Assembly: GCA_004557565.1 (NCBI GenBank)
Contig: SFGS01000006.1
Coordinates: 1 to 64,000 of the forward strand
Reading direction: 5' to 3'
Source: Bacteroidales bacterium
GTDB lineage: Bacteria > Bacteroidota > Bacteroidia > Bacteroidales > Muribaculaceae
Length of the DNA: 64,000 bases
Positions 44,248 to 51,937 of the stretch are shown here, piece by piece; position 1 is the first letter of the stretch, and each line of letters starts with the position of its first letter. The notes below the pieces were generated by a model. That model ran no database searches. It worked only from the letters and a program-made list of their open reading frames with translations, and was not told the origin of the DNA. The position numbers and the translations under genes are program-made.

Positions 44248-44558
44248 ACCCTTAATAAAATAGATATAATTTATATTATGTTAAATAGCATAGGTGTGGA
44301 ATTGGAATTGTGAAATAATTGTGCTCCCCCTCTCGTTCTCATCCTCATCCTCATCCTCATCCTCATCCCCATTTCTACCTCTCTTCTTGTCTCCTTCTTG
44401 CCTTACCATAGCCCTTTCTTGCACTTATTTGCTCGCATTTTCTTTTCTTGGGAGTTTAATTGTTGTGGCGAGTACATTAATAATGTGTGATTGTGTGGAT
44501 TGTTGCGGCTTTTGTCGTGAAAGTGTTTTACTCTTTTACAAAAAATTAGAAAAATATA
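44248..44558. other. Noncoding spacer before aromatic operon
   Basis: No convincing gene. A plus-strand frame (44294-44608) has a Ser-run encoded by a hexanucleotide repeat, overlaps the operon promoter and looks spurious. The stretch includes a CT-rich block (about 44324-44400). Confidence 0.5.
44338..44367. repeat. Hexanucleotide tandem repeat (CTCATC)5
   Basis: Five perfect copies of CTCATC in noncoding sequence, in a pyrimidine-rich block. A candidate for slipped-strand length variation. Confidence 0.85.
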
Positions 44559-44588
44559 TTGTTATGTCAAAAAATGTTGCTATATTTG
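44559..44588 (+). promoter_or_regulatory. Promoter of Phe/Tyr operon leader
   Basis: TTG (44559-44561), 19-base spacer and TATATTTG (44581-44588). Transcription should start near 44595, about 10 bases before the leader-peptide ATG and 160 before pheA. Confidence 0.75.
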
Positions 44589-44604
44589 CACAAACAATTA
44601 ATTT

Positions 44605-44658
44605 ATGACACGATTTTATTCATATCAATATTACTTTTACTTTTATTTGAAAAGATAA
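44605..44658 (+). CDS. Phe/Tyr-rich attenuator leader peptide, 17 aa
   Basis: ATG at 44605 to TAA at 44656-44658 encodes MTRFYSYQYYFYFYLKR. Phe occurs 3 times and Tyr 6 times, with seven aromatic codons among the eight from 44623 to 44646 (one Gln interrupts). The downstream operon makes Phe and Tyr, and the peptide has no Trp. The ORF starts about 10 bases after the inferred transcription start and ends one base before an antiterminator arm, the layout of a ribosome-mediated attenuator leader. It is too short for routine gene finding. Expression is inferred, not shown. Confidence 0.85.
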   Translation: MTRFYSYQYYFYFYLKR

Positions 44659-44659
44659 A

Positions 44660-44721
44660 GGCGGTATGGATATTGATTAATTCATAAAGATATTTATTAT
44701 ACAACGATATTTAATCCCGCC
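44660..44721 (+). promoter_or_regulatory. Candidate antiterminator stem
   Basis: GGCGGTAT (44660-44667) can pair with ATCCCGCC (44714-44721) in 7 of 8 positions. The 3' arm overlaps the 5' arm of the terminator (44713-44719), so the two structures exclude each other. A ribosome resting at the leader stop codon would cover the GGCGG arm. Confidence 0.7.
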
Positions 44722-44742
44722 ATATATTGACGGGATTTTTTA
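44713..44742 (+). terminator. Attenuator terminator before pheA
   Basis: AATCCCG (44713-44719) pairs with CGGGATT (44731-44737) around an 11-base loop, followed by a T-run to 44741. It lies 13 bases before the pheA start codon, inside the operon leader, so it must be regulated or leaky. Confidence 0.8.
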
Positions 44743-44754
44743 ATTTCAGACCAG

Positions 44755-45591
44755 ATGGATTTACGAGTCGCCATACAAGGAGTAGCCGGTTGTTTTCACG
44801 ATGCCGCTGCAAGGGAGTATTTCGAAGGACAGGATATTGAAACTGTACCCTGCGAAACATTCAACGAAATGTTCAACTTGCTCAAGTCAGATGCCTCAAT
44901 GCTTGGTATTTTGGCTATTGAAAACACTATTGCAGGCAGTTTGCTTCAAAATCACGAACTGTTGCGGCAGAGCAATATGACAATAGTTGGTGAGTATAAG
45001 AAATACATTTCTCACTCTATTGCCGCATTACCGGGTCAAAGCATCGACGACATAGCGGAAGTGAACTCCCACCCAATGGCACTCCGCCAATGCGAGCAAT
45101 ATCTTCAACTACACCCGAAAATGAAGATGGTGGAAACTTACGACACCGCTGGCAGTGCGAAGATGATTGCAGAAAACAACCTCGTTGGACATGCGGCTAT
45201 ATGTGGGAGATATGCTGCTGAATTATACGGACTTAACGTGCTTGAAGACGACATTCAGACCAACAAGCGCAATTTCACACGTTTCTTGGTGGTTACTGAT
45301 CCCTGCAACGCCACAGGATTTAAGAACCAAAAAGCCGTTGACAAGGCATCGATAGCCTTCACCCTCCCCCACTCTCAAGGCAGTTTGTCGGCGGTTCTTG
45401 TGATTTTCTCATTCTACGGAATGAATTTAACGAAAATTCAGTCGTTGCCCATCATTGGTAGAGAATGGGAGTATCGCTTTTATGTGAATCTTACGTTTAA
45501 CGACTATACACGCTATCGCCAATCAATTGATGCGGTGCGTCCACTGATTAGTGATTTTAAAATACTTGGAGAATATGCAGAATATAAGTAA
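44755..45591 (+). CDS. pheA: Prephenate dehydratase
   Basis: The enzyme converts prephenate to phenylpyruvate, the Phe branch. The catalytic domain occupies residues 1 to about 185, with the TRF motif at 175-177 in NKRNFTRF; the ACT regulatory domain is at about 199-275. There, the motif that is ESRP in well-studied Phe-inhibited enzymes reads QSLP (229-232), and GALY reads GSLS. It is a monofunctional enzyme without a chorismate mutase domain; that activity is fused to the DAHP synthase two genes on. First structural gene of the operon, overlapped by the aminotransferase gene. Confidence 0.96.
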   Translation: MDLRVAIQGVAGCFHDAAAREYFEGQDIETVPCETFNEMFNLLKSDASMLGILAIENTIAGSLLQNHELLRQSNMTIVGEYKKYISHSIAALPGQSIDDIAEVNSHPMALRQCEQYLQLHPKMKMVETYDTAGSAKMIAENNLVGHAAICGRYAAELYGLNVLEDDIQTNKRNFTRFLVVTDPCNATGFKNQKAVDKASIAFTLPHSQGSLSAVLVIFSFYGMNLTKIQSLPIIGREWEYRFYVNLTFNDYTRYRQSIDAVRPLISDFKILGEYAEYK

Positions 45592-46750
45592 CATACAGCC
45601 CGCCAACAGGGTAAAGGATGTGAAGGAGTATTACTTCTCCACCAAACTCAAAGAAATAGCGAAATTAAACGCCGAAGGTGCCGACATTGTGTCGCTGGGC
45701 GTTGGTGGCCCCGACCGTCCACCCCACCCCGATGTGGTGAAAACGCTTTGCGACGAGGCGAATATGCCCGATGCACACGGCTATCAGCCCTATGTTGGCC
45801 TGCCGGCTTTGCGTGAGGCTTATGCAGCGTGGTATGCGAAGTATTTTAATGTGGAATTAGATGCTGCTACGGAAATCCAACCGCTGATTGGTTCGAAAGA
45901 AGGCATACTTCACACCACATTGGCGTTTGTCAATCCTGGCGACGGCGTGTTGATTCCCAATCCTGGCTACCCCACTTACACTTCTGTGAGCAAATTGGCA
46001 GAAGCCGAGATTTTCACCTACGACCTCACCGAGGAAGGCGGTTGGGAACCTGATTTTGAAGCGTTGGAGCGTCTTCCATTGCAGAAAATCAAGTTGATGT
46101 GGGTCAATTATCCCCACATGCCCACCGGCAAGCCTGCATCGAAGGCGCTGTTTGAAAAGATTGTGGCATTCGGGCGCAAACACGGCATCGTGATTGTGAA
46201 CGACAATCCTTACAGTTTTGTGCTTCACGAGCAGCAGTTGAGCATACTGTCGGTGGCAGGAGCAAAAGACATCGCTATCGAAATGAATTCGCTCAGCAAG
46301 TCGCACAATATGCCAGGCTGGCGCATGGGTATGATTGCGAGTAATCCGCAATTCATCAACTGGATTTTGAAGGTGAAGTCGAATATCGACTCTGGTCAAT
46401 TCAAACCCATGATGAAAGCTGCGATTCAAGCCCTCAATGCCGACGACAGTTGGTATGAGGCTGTGAATAAGGAGTATCGCGAGCGCAGAAAAATTGCCGA
46501 GCGCATTATGGAGGCTTTGGGTTGCCATTTCGACCCGTCGCAGCGTGGACTCTTTTTGTGGGGGCGCATTCCCGATAGTTACACCGATGCTGCCCAACTT
46601 GCCGACGAAGTGCTTTACGATGCCCGCGTGTTTATCGTGCCGGGATTCATTTTCGGCAGCAATGGCAATCGGTATGTGCGTCTGTCGCTTTGTGCCACAC
46701 AAGACAAACTCAACGAGGCTTTACGAAGAATTAAAGAATTAAAACACTAA
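45575..46750 (+). CDS. PLP aminotransferase of the Phe/Tyr operon
   Basis: A class I fold aminotransferase; from its context between pheA and tyrA it should transaminate phenylpyruvate and 4-hydroxyphenylpyruvate. It shows GVGGPDRPPHPDV at the N-terminus, the cofactor-contact VNYPHMPTG (N in the usual NPxNPTG position is altered to H), NDNPY, and the Schiff-base Lys in SLSKSHNMPGWR. By sequence alone it resembles AlaC/LL-DAP aminotransferase-like enzymes, so substrate is inferred. Start at ATG 45575 (391 aa) overlaps pheA by 17 bases, favouring translational coupling. Confidence 0.9.
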   Translation: MQNISNIQPANRVKDVKEYYFSTKLKEIAKLNAEGADIVSLGVGGPDRPPHPDVVKTLCDEANMPDAHGYQPYVGLPALREAYAAWYAKYFNVELDAATEIQPLIGSKEGILHTTLAFVNPGDGVLIPNPGYPTYTSVSKLAEAEIFTYDLTEEGGWEPDFEALERLPLQKIKLMWVNYPHMPTGKPASKALFEKIVAFGRKHGIVIVNDNPYSFVLHEQQLSILSVAGAKDIAIEMNSLSKSHNMPGWRMGMIASNPQFINWILKVKSNIDSGQFKPMMKAAIQALNADDSWYEAVNKEYRERRKIAERIMEALGCHFDPSQRGLFLWGRIPDSYTDAAQLADEVLYDARVFIVPGFIFGSNGNRYVRLSLCATQDKLNEALRRIKELKH

Positions 46751-46761
46751 AACGATATAAT

Positions 46762-47859
46762 ATGATGTCAGAACAAAATTTGTTCGCAGAACTCAAGCCC
46801 ATCACATTCGATGGCATCGACCCCAATAAGCCACTTGTCATCGCTGGCCCTTGCAGCGCAGAAAGCGAGGAGCAAGTGATGGACACGGCGAAAGGTTTAG
46901 CTAAAAGCGGTATTAAGATTTTCCGTGCAGGCATTTGGAAGCCACGCACCAAGCCGGGTGGCTTTGAAGGAATTGGCTTGCGTGGGTTGCTTTGGATGCA
47001 CCAAGTGAAGAAGGAAACAGGTATGTACACCGCCATTGAGGTGGCGAATCGTGAGCATGTGACAGCCGCACTTGATGCAGGTATGGATATTCTGTGGATA
47101 GGTGCGCGCACCAGTGCCAATCCCTTTGCCATGCAGGAAATTGCCGATGCGCTGAAGGGTCACGAAGAGGCTACTGTGCTGGTGAAAAATCCGGTGAATC
47201 CGGATATAGAATTGTGGATTGGCGCATTGCTTCGCCTCTATAACGCTGGCGTTCGCCGTCTTGGTGCCATTCACCGTGGTTTCAGCACTTACGGTAAGCA
47301 CTTGTTCCGCAACGAGCCACAGTGGCACATTCCCATCGAATTGCATCGCCGAATCCCAAATTTGCCCATCATTTGCGACCCCTCGCACATGGGAGGTAAG
47401 CGAGAGTTGATTGGTCCCATTTCGCAACAAGCACTCGACATGGGCTTTGATGGTTTGATTATCGAGTCGCACTGCGATCCAGATTGCGCACTCAGCGATG
47501 CTAAACAGCAAGTTACCCCAGAATCGCTCAATTTGATTATCAACACATTGGTACTGCGCGACACCAAGCAATCCACAGAAAACCTCACGCTTTTGCGCCA
47601 GCATATCGACCAGTGCGACAACGAGTTGATTGAGGTGCTCAGCAAGCGTATGGCGGTGTGTCGTGAAATCGGTCAATACAAGAAGGAACACAACATGCAG
47701 GTGGTTCAGAATCGTCGTTATAGCGACATCATCAACAAGCGAGTTTCGCAAGCTGAGGAAATGGGGCTGAGTGGTGAGTTTATTCAAATTGTGATGCAGG
47801 CTGTTCACGAGGAATCGGTTCGCCAGCAAATAGATGTAATCAACAAGCAAATACTTTAA
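46762..47859 (+). CDS. DAHP synthase / chorismate mutase fusion
   Basis: Residues 1 to about 265 are a class I-beta DAHP synthase, the first step of aromatic synthesis (PLVIAGPCSAES, FRAGIWKPRTKPGGFEG, KNPVNPD, AIHRGFSTYG and CDPSHMGGKRE). Residues about 270-365 are an AroQ-type chorismate mutase (LLRQHIDQCDNELIEVLSKRM onward, with conserved Arg, Lys and Gln). The fusion places the entry step and the Phe/Tyr branch step in one protein and typically allows prephenate feedback. It is 12 bases after the aminotransferase gene. Confidence 0.95.
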   Translation: MMSEQNLFAELKPITFDGIDPNKPLVIAGPCSAESEEQVMDTAKGLAKSGIKIFRAGIWKPRTKPGGFEGIGLRGLLWMHQVKKETGMYTAIEVANREHVTAALDAGMDILWIGARTSANPFAMQEIADALKGHEEATVLVKNPVNPDIELWIGALLRLYNAGVRRLGAIHRGFSTYGKHLFRNEPQWHIPIELHRRIPNLPIICDPSHMGGKRELIGPISQQALDMGFDGLIIESHCDPDCALSDAKQQVTPESLNLIINTLVLRDTKQSTENLTLLRQHIDQCDNELIEVLSKRMAVCREIGQYKKEHNMQVVQNRRYSDIINKRVSQAEEMGLSGEFIQIVMQAVHEESVRQQIDVINKQIL

Positions 47860-47862
47860 GAA

Positions 47863-48636
47863 ATGAAGATATTGATATTAGGTGCAGGTAAAATGGGCTC
47901 GTTCTTCTGTGATGTGTTGAGTATGAATCACGAAGTGGCGATTTACGATACCGACAAAGAGCGATTGCGCTTCACATTCAATGCGTTGCGCTTTACCACG
48001 ATGGAAGAAATCAAGGAGTTTCAACCCGAAATGATGATCAATGCCGTGACGGTGAAATACACCATCGAGGCATTCAATCAAGTGCTCCCCTACCTTCCAG
48101 CCACTTGCATTATTTCAGATATTGCCTCGGTGAAAACCGGGTTGCCCGAGTTTTATGCCACAAGTGGCCACCCATTTGTGAGTTCGCATCCCATGTTTGG
48201 CCCCACATTTGCATCGCTCAGCAATTTGAGCAACGAGAACGCCATTATCATCACCGAAAGCGACCATTTGGGAAAGGTGTTTTTCCGCGACCTCTATAAC
48301 CAACTGCATCTGCATGTGTGCGAATACAGTTTCGAGGAACACGACGAGACCATCTCCTATTCGCTGTCGATACCATTTGCAAGCACCCTTGTGTTTGCAA
48401 GCGTGATGAAGCACCAAGATGCCCCTGGCACCACCTTCAAGCGCCACATGGCCATTGCTCACGGACTGATGTCGGAAGACGACTACTTGCTCCAAGAAAT
48501 CCTCTTCAACCCCCACACCACTCATCAGCTCGACCAGATAAAGGCCCAGCTCGACCGTCTCCAAACCATCATCGCCACCAAAGACGCCGCCGCCATGGCC
48601 ACCTACCTAAACGAAGTAAGATCCAACCTAAAATAG
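47863..48636 (+). CDS. tyrA: Prephenate dehydrogenase
   Basis: The enzyme oxidatively decarboxylates prephenate to 4-hydroxyphenylpyruvate, the Tyr branch. It has the Rossmann motif LGAGKMGSFF (6-15), the family SSHPMFGPTFA segment (catalytic His) and the helical C-terminal dimer domain. At 257 aa it lacks an ACT domain or mutase fusion. It begins 3 bases after the DAHP synthase gene and ends the operon. Confidence 0.94.
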   Translation: MKILILGAGKMGSFFCDVLSMNHEVAIYDTDKERLRFTFNALRFTTMEEIKEFQPEMMINAVTVKYTIEAFNQVLPYLPATCIISDIASVKTGLPEFYATSGHPFVSSHPMFGPTFASLSNLSNENAIIITESDHLGKVFFRDLYNQLHLHVCEYSFEEHDETISYSLSIPFASTLVFASVMKHQDAPGTTFKRHMAIAHGLMSEDDYLLQEILFNPHTTHQLDQIKAQLDRLQTIIATKDAAAMATYLNEVRSNLK

Positions 48637-48668
48637 CCCTTTTCAAGCTTAAATATAAGACCCATGGC

Positions 48669-48697
48669 AGGCTTCCACTTGTGTGGGAGGCTGTTTT
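48669..48697 (+). terminator. Probable terminator of the Phe/Tyr operon
   Basis: AGGCTTCCAC (48669-48678) and GTGGGAGGCT (48683-48692) pair at 9 of 10 positions including one wobble, with a TTGT loop and then GTTTT. Confidence 0.6.
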
Positions 48698-48707
48698 GGG
48701 TTTGTTT

Positions 48708-48739
48708 TTGGGTGGTGTTGGGGATTTTTTGTAATTTTG
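48708..48739 (+). promoter_or_regulatory. mutS2 promoter
   Basis: TTG (48708-48710), 21-base spacer and TAATTTTG (48732-48739). The box ends 7 bases before the start codon, so the mRNA should be leaderless or nearly so. Confidence 0.65.
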
Positions 48740-48746
48740 TGGGGAA

Positions 48747-51203
48747 ATGATATATCCTGCTAATTTTGAAACAAGAATTGGGTTTGATGTAGTGCGCCAA
48801 GAGGTGGAAAAACGCTGCATCAGCACACTTGGCGTGACTTATTGCCAAAAGATGCAGTTTTCGTCGCAGTTTGACGAAGTGAAGACGTGGCTCAGTCAAA
48901 CGAATGAGTTTCTTGCCATTCTGCAATCGAAGCAAGAGTTTCCGCTCAACTATTTCTTCGACCTTCGTGTGCCGCTGAAAACGATTAGCACGCCAGGCTC
49001 CTATATATCGGCAGAAAATCTGTTTGATTTGCAACGCTCGCTCAACACCATCAGCGACATTATCAAGTTTTTCCGTCTTGACGAGGAAGGCAATACGCCC
49101 TATCCTTACTTGAGACGGTTGACCGATGGTATGCTGTCGTTTCCAGAGATTGTGAGCGAGGCAAACCGTATTCTTGATAAGTTTGGCAATGTGAAGGACA
49201 ATGCCTCTCCCCTGCTGCGTGAGTTGCGTAGCACAATCGCTTCCACCACCGCCAGCATCAACGGCATCATGCGCCGAGTGATTGCGCATGGGCGTCAGTC
49301 GGGCATTTTTGATGGCGACACAGCCCCATCGATTCGTGATGGCAGACTGGTGCTGCCTGTGGCTCCGATGCACAAGAGGAAGGTGAAAGGTATTGTGCAC
49401 GACGAGTCGGCTTCGGGTAAAACCGTGTTTATCGAGCCGGAGGAAATTGTGGAGGCAAACAACCGTATTCGTGAAACGGAAGGTGAAATCAAGCGTGAAA
49501 TCGTGAGGATCCTGACCGAGGTTTCCGATATGATACGCCCGCATATCCCCGATTTGCTCGCCTCATACAGCACTTTGGGCAAATTCGACTTCATTCGCGC
49601 CAAAGCAAGATTCGCTTTAGACGTGGATGCCCACATGCCACAACTGGAACAGAAACCACACATTGAATGGTATCATGCCCAGCACCCTGCCCTTTTCCTC
49701 TCCCTTCGTGAACATGGAAAAGAGGTGGTGCCACTGAATATTCAGTTGACCAAAGAAAATCGCATACTCATCATTTCGGGTCCGAACGCTGGCGGTAAGT
49801 CGGTGTGCCTGAAAACGGTGGGTGTGGTGCAGTATATGATGCAGTGTGGCGTGTTGCCCACGCTTTACGAAAACTCGCACATGGGCATTTTCAAAAGCGT
49901 GTTTGTGGATATTGGCGACCAGCAGTCAATTGAGGACGATTTGAGTACATACAGTTCGCACTTGCAGAATATGAAGACGTTTTTGAGCCGTGGCGGCAAG
50001 GAAACGCTGATTCTTATCGATGAATTCGGTAGCGGCACGGAACCTCAAATCGGTGCGGCGATAGCGCAAGCCATTCTCGAACAATTGAACCAAAAGCGAA
50101 TGATGGGTGTGATTACCACCCACTACCAGAATTTGAAGCATTTTGCCGACGACACTCCCGGTTTGGTGAATGGCGCGATGCTTTACGACCGCCAGCGTAT
50201 GCAGCCGCTGTTCCAACTCTCGATTGGCTATCCTGGCAGTTCGTTCGCCATTGAGATTGCCCGAAAAATCGGCCTTCCACAAGATGTGATAGAGAAGGCA
50301 AGTGACCTGGTGGGCAGCGACTATATCAATATGGATAAGTATCTGCTTGATATTGTGCGCGACAGGAAGTATTGGGAAAACAAGCGCTACGAAATTCACC
50401 AAAAGGAGAAAAAACTCAATGGCATAGTGGCAGAATACGACGAGCGACTTGAAAAAATAGCCACCGAGCACAAACTCATCATTAAGGAGGCGAAAAACGA
50501 GGCTCAGGAAATTTTGAAGCAAAGCAATTCGCAGATTGAACGCACTATCCGTGAAATCAAGGAAATGCAAGCCGAAAAAGAAAAAACCCGCCAAGTGCGC
50601 CAACAACTTGACGACTTCAAACGCCGACTCCAGCAAGACGATACCACTGTGCCAGAGCAAATCAAGCACTTGATGCCCAACCACCCATTGAAGCAAAAAG
50701 CCAAGAAGAAGACTGAAAAGAAGGTGGAGAAAGCCGACCGACAACTTGAGGTTGGCGAAAATGTGGTGATGAAAGGTTCGTCCACAGTGGGCAACATCTT
50801 GAGCATTGAGGGGAAATATGCAGTGGTGGCGTTTGGCAATTTGAAAACCCGTGTGGAGTTGAAGCGACTTGAACGCACCCTCAAGCAAGTGACTAAGCCG
50901 AAAGAAACATCATCGGTGAGCAATACCACCACAAGCGAAATGCGAGCACGCCAGCTCAATTTCAAACCCGACATTGATGTGCGTGGTATGCGTGGTGATG
51001 AGGCGGTGCAAGCCATTACCTATTTCATCGACGATGCTATCCAATTCAGTCAACCTCGTGTGAGAATCCTCCACGGCACAGGCACTGGCATACTCAAGCA
51101 ACTCATTCGCCAATACCTTAACACGGTGAAAGAAGTGAAAAGTTACCGCGATGAGCATGTGCAATTTGGCGGCGCAGGCATTACGGTAGTGGATTTCGAG
51201 TAA
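48747..51203 (+). CDS. mutS2: Endonuclease MutS2
   Basis: MutS2 is a MutS-related ATPase acting on recombination intermediates and, in other bacteria, on collided ribosomes. It lacks the mismatch-reading domain. Core helices precede the ATPase, with Walker A GPNAGGKS at 345-352, the LIDEFGSGTEP Walker B, and TTHYQNLK. A coiled coil spans about 510-630, and a C-terminal Smr domain starts near residue 735 (DIDVRGMRGDEA; HGTGTGILK). In the usual LDLRG position the sequence is DIDVRG. 818 aa is normal. Confidence 0.95.
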   Translation: MIYPANFETRIGFDVVRQEVEKRCISTLGVTYCQKMQFSSQFDEVKTWLSQTNEFLAILQSKQEFPLNYFFDLRVPLKTISTPGSYISAENLFDLQRSLNTISDIIKFFRLDEEGNTPYPYLRRLTDGMLSFPEIVSEANRILDKFGNVKDNASPLLRELRSTIASTTASINGIMRRVIAHGRQSGIFDGDTAPSIRDGRLVLPVAPMHKRKVKGIVHDESASGKTVFIEPEEIVEANNRIRETEGEIKREIVRILTEVSDMIRPHIPDLLASYSTLGKFDFIRAKARFALDVDAHMPQLEQKPHIEWYHAQHPALFLSLREHGKEVVPLNIQLTKENRILIISGPNAGGKSVCLKTVGVVQYMMQCGVLPTLYENSHMGIFKSVFVDIGDQQSIEDDLSTYSSHLQNMKTFLSRGGKETLILIDEFGSGTEPQIGAAIAQAILEQLNQKRMMGVITTHYQNLKHFADDTPGLVNGAMLYDRQRMQPLFQLSIGYPGSSFAIEIARKIGLPQDVIEKASDLVGSDYINMDKYLLDIVRDRKYWENKRYEIHQKEKKLNGIVAEYDERLEKIATEHKLIIKEAKNEAQEILKQSNSQIERTIREIKEMQAEKEKTRQVRQQLDDFKRRLQQDDTTVPEQIKHLMPNHPLKQKAKKKTEKKVEKADRQLEVGENVVMKGSSTVGNILSIEGKYAVVAFGNLKTRVELKRLERTLKQVTKPKETSSVSNTTTSEMRARQLNFKPDIDVRGMRGDEAVQAITYFIDDAIQFSQPRVRILHGTGTGILKQLIRQYLNTVKEVKSYRDEHVQFGGAGITVVDFE

Positions 51204-51397
51204 ATCACATCTATAATATATAATTAAACCCAAATCGGTCATTAGGCCGTGTCGGGATTTTATAGATTACTTCTTGCGGTCTTTCGGCTTTTATAAGATG
51301 CCTTTCGCTTGTTTTTAATTCGTAATAGCTCGCTATCACTCATTAAAAGACAAGACTCGCCACGGAGTCTGCCGTTTTTAGTATGATTTCAAGTCGC
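51204..51397. terminator. Spacer with probable bidirectional terminator
   Basis: AGACTC (51353-51358) and GAGTCT (51365-51370) form a 6-bp stem followed by GCCGTTTTT; on the opposite strand TGTCTTTT follows. It separates mutS2 from a convergent gene. Nothing else was recognised in the stretch. Confidence 0.5.
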
Positions 51398-51817
51398 TTA
51401 CTTTGACAAGCTGCTGAGAGCTTCCATTGTAGCCTTTTGGATAGCGGCATCAGCTTCTTTCTTGCAGCCGTATTTTGCGATTTTGGCTTTTGATTGCACG
51501 CCAAATTGCTTTACGAGCACATCTACTTGTTTCTTTTGATAGTTGGTCAAGCCTTTGTACACCTTGTTCATTCCCAAAAACGACTTGGTGTAATTATACA
51601 TTGAGTTGGTCACGGCTTTTGCGCTTGCAGCGCTTTTCATTTCGCTGATGGCGCTTGTGAGCGTGGCTTTAAGTTGGTTAAACTCTTGTGTAGAAACTTT
51701 CACAGCCTCTGCTGATTTTGTGGTTTGCACTTTAGTTCGTGCCTTAGAGGCAGCTTGCGCAGGCATTGCGAAAATAGCCATACATGCGATTGAGAGGATA
51801 AAAAATCTCAGTTTCAT
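51398..51817 (-). CDS. Small secreted basic protein, 139 aa
   Basis: A signal peptide (residues 1-22, ending PAQA) precedes a Lys/Ala/Ser-rich, probably helical mature protein of about 117 residues with three short motifs of Tyr and Lys (YNYTKSFLGMNKVYKGLTNYQKK). No family recognised. It has a -7 box upstream on the minus strand. Periplasmic or outer-surface location is inferred. Confidence 0.65.
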   Translation of the reverse strand: MKLRFFILSIACMAIFAMPAQAASKARTKVQTTKSAEAVKVSTQEFNQLKATLTSAISEMKSAASAKAVTNSMYNYTKSFLGMNKVYKGLTNYQKKQVDVLVKQFGVQSKAKIAKYGCKKEADAAIQKATMEALSSLSK

Positions 51818-51854
51818 AGTCTTTTATTTCTGATTGATATTTATTACTGATGGG

Positions 51855-51862
51855 CAAAGTTA
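51855..51862 (-). promoter_or_regulatory. -7 box for the small secreted protein gene
   Basis: TAACTTTG on the minus strand (complement of CAAAGTTA), 37 bases before the start codon; no spaced TTG. Confidence 0.5.
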
Positions 51863-51937
51863 ATATTTTTTCAAAAAATCGTTTTGCTCACCAGTATTAA
51901 AGTTTGTCAAATAATGTGATGCGTTATTCTGATTAGC

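Noticed and set aside
44150..44250. tmRNA gene next to smpB
   Set aside because: The structured element is only about 90 bases, has no tRNA-like end or tag reading frame; it fits a terminator better.
44338..44367. Short direct repeats as a CRISPR array
   Set aside because: Six-base units with no spacers; a simple sequence repeat.
44294..44608. 104-aa plus-strand frame with a run of Ser
   Set aside because: The Ser-run comes from the CTCATC repeat, the frame runs through the operon promoter and ends inside the leader-peptide gene; no conserved features.
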